This document shows, piece by piece, positions 63,644 to 64,000 of a stretch of DNA of 64,000 bases. Under the pieces are notes generated by a model, which saw only the letters and a program-made list of their open reading frames with translations, was not told the DNA's origin and made no database searches. Within the stretch, counting starts at the first letter, position 1; each line of letters starts with the position of its first letter. Source of the stretch: Spirosoma aerolatum (GTDB taxonomy: Bacteria > Bacteroidota > Bacteroidia > Cytophagales > Spirosomataceae); contig NZ_CP020104.1 in assembly GCF_002056795.1 (NCBI RefSeq), positions 5,031,501 through 5,095,500 of the forward strand, given 5' to 3'. The position numbers and the translations under genes are program-made.

Positions 63644-64000
63644 ATGAAGCGACTCCTGATTATTGGAACCATTGTCTTTTCGGCTTGTCAATCCAATGAC
63701 ACGCTACCAGCCAATCAGGTATCAGTGAGGCTTCATCAATCAGCCCGACTGAGTTCTGATGTTACAGTTCGCGTTGATTCTATATGGGACAGCCGCTGCC
63801 CAAACTCAAGCTATATGTCTTGTTTGACAGCAAGCTCAGCAACCGTTAAACTGCTCCTGTCAAAGACGATCGACTCCAGCACAGTCCGATTGACGTTGGG
63901 GTTCTATGACAAGAACAATAGCCAGGATTCAACGAAGGTTACCCTGCGTAGTCAGGCCTATAAAGTGGTTCTAAAGGATGTGACACCCTATCCAACTTCG
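63644..64000 (+). CDS. Small lipoprotein, second of a tandem pair (cut by window end)
   Basis: The frame starts at ATG 63644 and is open to the end of the window, giving at least 119 residues. MKRLLIIGTIVFSACQ is a lipoprotein signal with Cys near residue 15. The body repeats the upstream protein: NQVSVRLHQSARLSSDVTVR, VDSIWDSRCPNS, TVRLTLG and YKVVLKDVTPYP. The block between the two Cys residues differs (CPNSSYMSCLTASSA against CPANATCIWAGQA), so this copy has diverged there. It is a tandem duplicate; the C-terminus lies beyond the window. Confidence 0.75.
   Translation, partial: MKRLLIIGTIVFSACQSNDTLPANQVSVRLHQSARLSSDVTVRVDSIWDSRCPNSSYMSCLTASSATVKLLLSKTIDSSTVRLTLGFYDKNNSQDSTKVTLRSQAYKVVLKDVTPYPTS

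Overview
The window is bacterial chromosomal DNA, most likely from a member of the Bacteroidota in the order Cytophagales and close to Spirosoma. No 16S gene is present, so this rests on gene content. Lineage-typical items are a TonB-dependent receptor paired with a DUF4249 lipoprotein, a PadR/PspC-GIN pair, a fused SerB-SerA enzyme, DUF4920, LytTR proteins, many lipobox lipoproteins, and promoters resembling the Bacteroidota TTTG / TAnnTTTG type. Most genes are housekeeping or environmental-life genes. There is no prophage, CRISPR array or intact insertion sequence.

Layout. 0-4 kb: small hypotheticals, the collapsed remains of a kdp potassium-ATPase operon (kdpF, the first codons of kdpA, then a decayed sensor kinase), a response regulator and a YD-repeat-like lipoprotein. 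4.3-7.6 kb: a four-gene minus-strand sugar cluster (aldo/keto reductase, zinc alcohol dehydrogenase, TIM-barrel isomerase, RhaM-type mutarotase). 8.5-11.7 kb: overlapping response regulator and CHASE3-type histidine kinase, hslV, and an Lrp/AsnC regulator. 11.8-12.13 kb: an unusual tRNA-Leu-like gene with a promoter-like element, a leader hairpin and a terminator. 12.2-18.4 kb: lepA, OmpA-like protein, MpaB-like protein, L-serine dehydratase and AI-2E transporter. 18.4-21.3 kb: PspC/GIN membrane protein and PadR. 21.5-23.5 kb: insertion sequence remnants and a PNPOx-like protein. 23.5-36.2 kb: LysR, beta-helix protein, PKD metalloprotease-like lipoprotein, ThuA protein, two stand-alone LytTR proteins and a lamin-tail surface protein. 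36.2-50.3 kb: deoxynucleoside kinase, trhO, threonine synthase with LysR, surE, GH3, LysE-type exporter, Nudix, amidohydrolase, GH31, cation efflux and Uma2. 50.4-55.2 kb: TonB receptor / DUF4249 / kelch operon. 55.6-64 kb: YheT hydrolase, nucleotidyltransferase, SerB-SerA fusion, membrane protein, SerC, DinB, DUF4920 and tandem paralogous lipoproteins.

How genes work together. The SerB-SerA fusion and SerC, separated only by one membrane-protein gene, cover all three steps from 3-phosphoglycerate to serine; the L-serine dehydratase at 15.7 kb would degrade it. The sugar cluster looks like oxidation and isomerisation of a deoxy- or rare sugar. The TonB receptor, DUF4249 lipoprotein and kelch lipoprotein overlap or nearly abut and probably form one envelope system.

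The most unusual features are the tRNA-Leu-like gene (11897-12054), whose variable arm carries a loop of about 77 nt, and a population of palindromic repeats. Several repeats run into coding sequence: inside yheT, in the PspC linker, and at the 3' ends of the AI-2E and GH3 genes.
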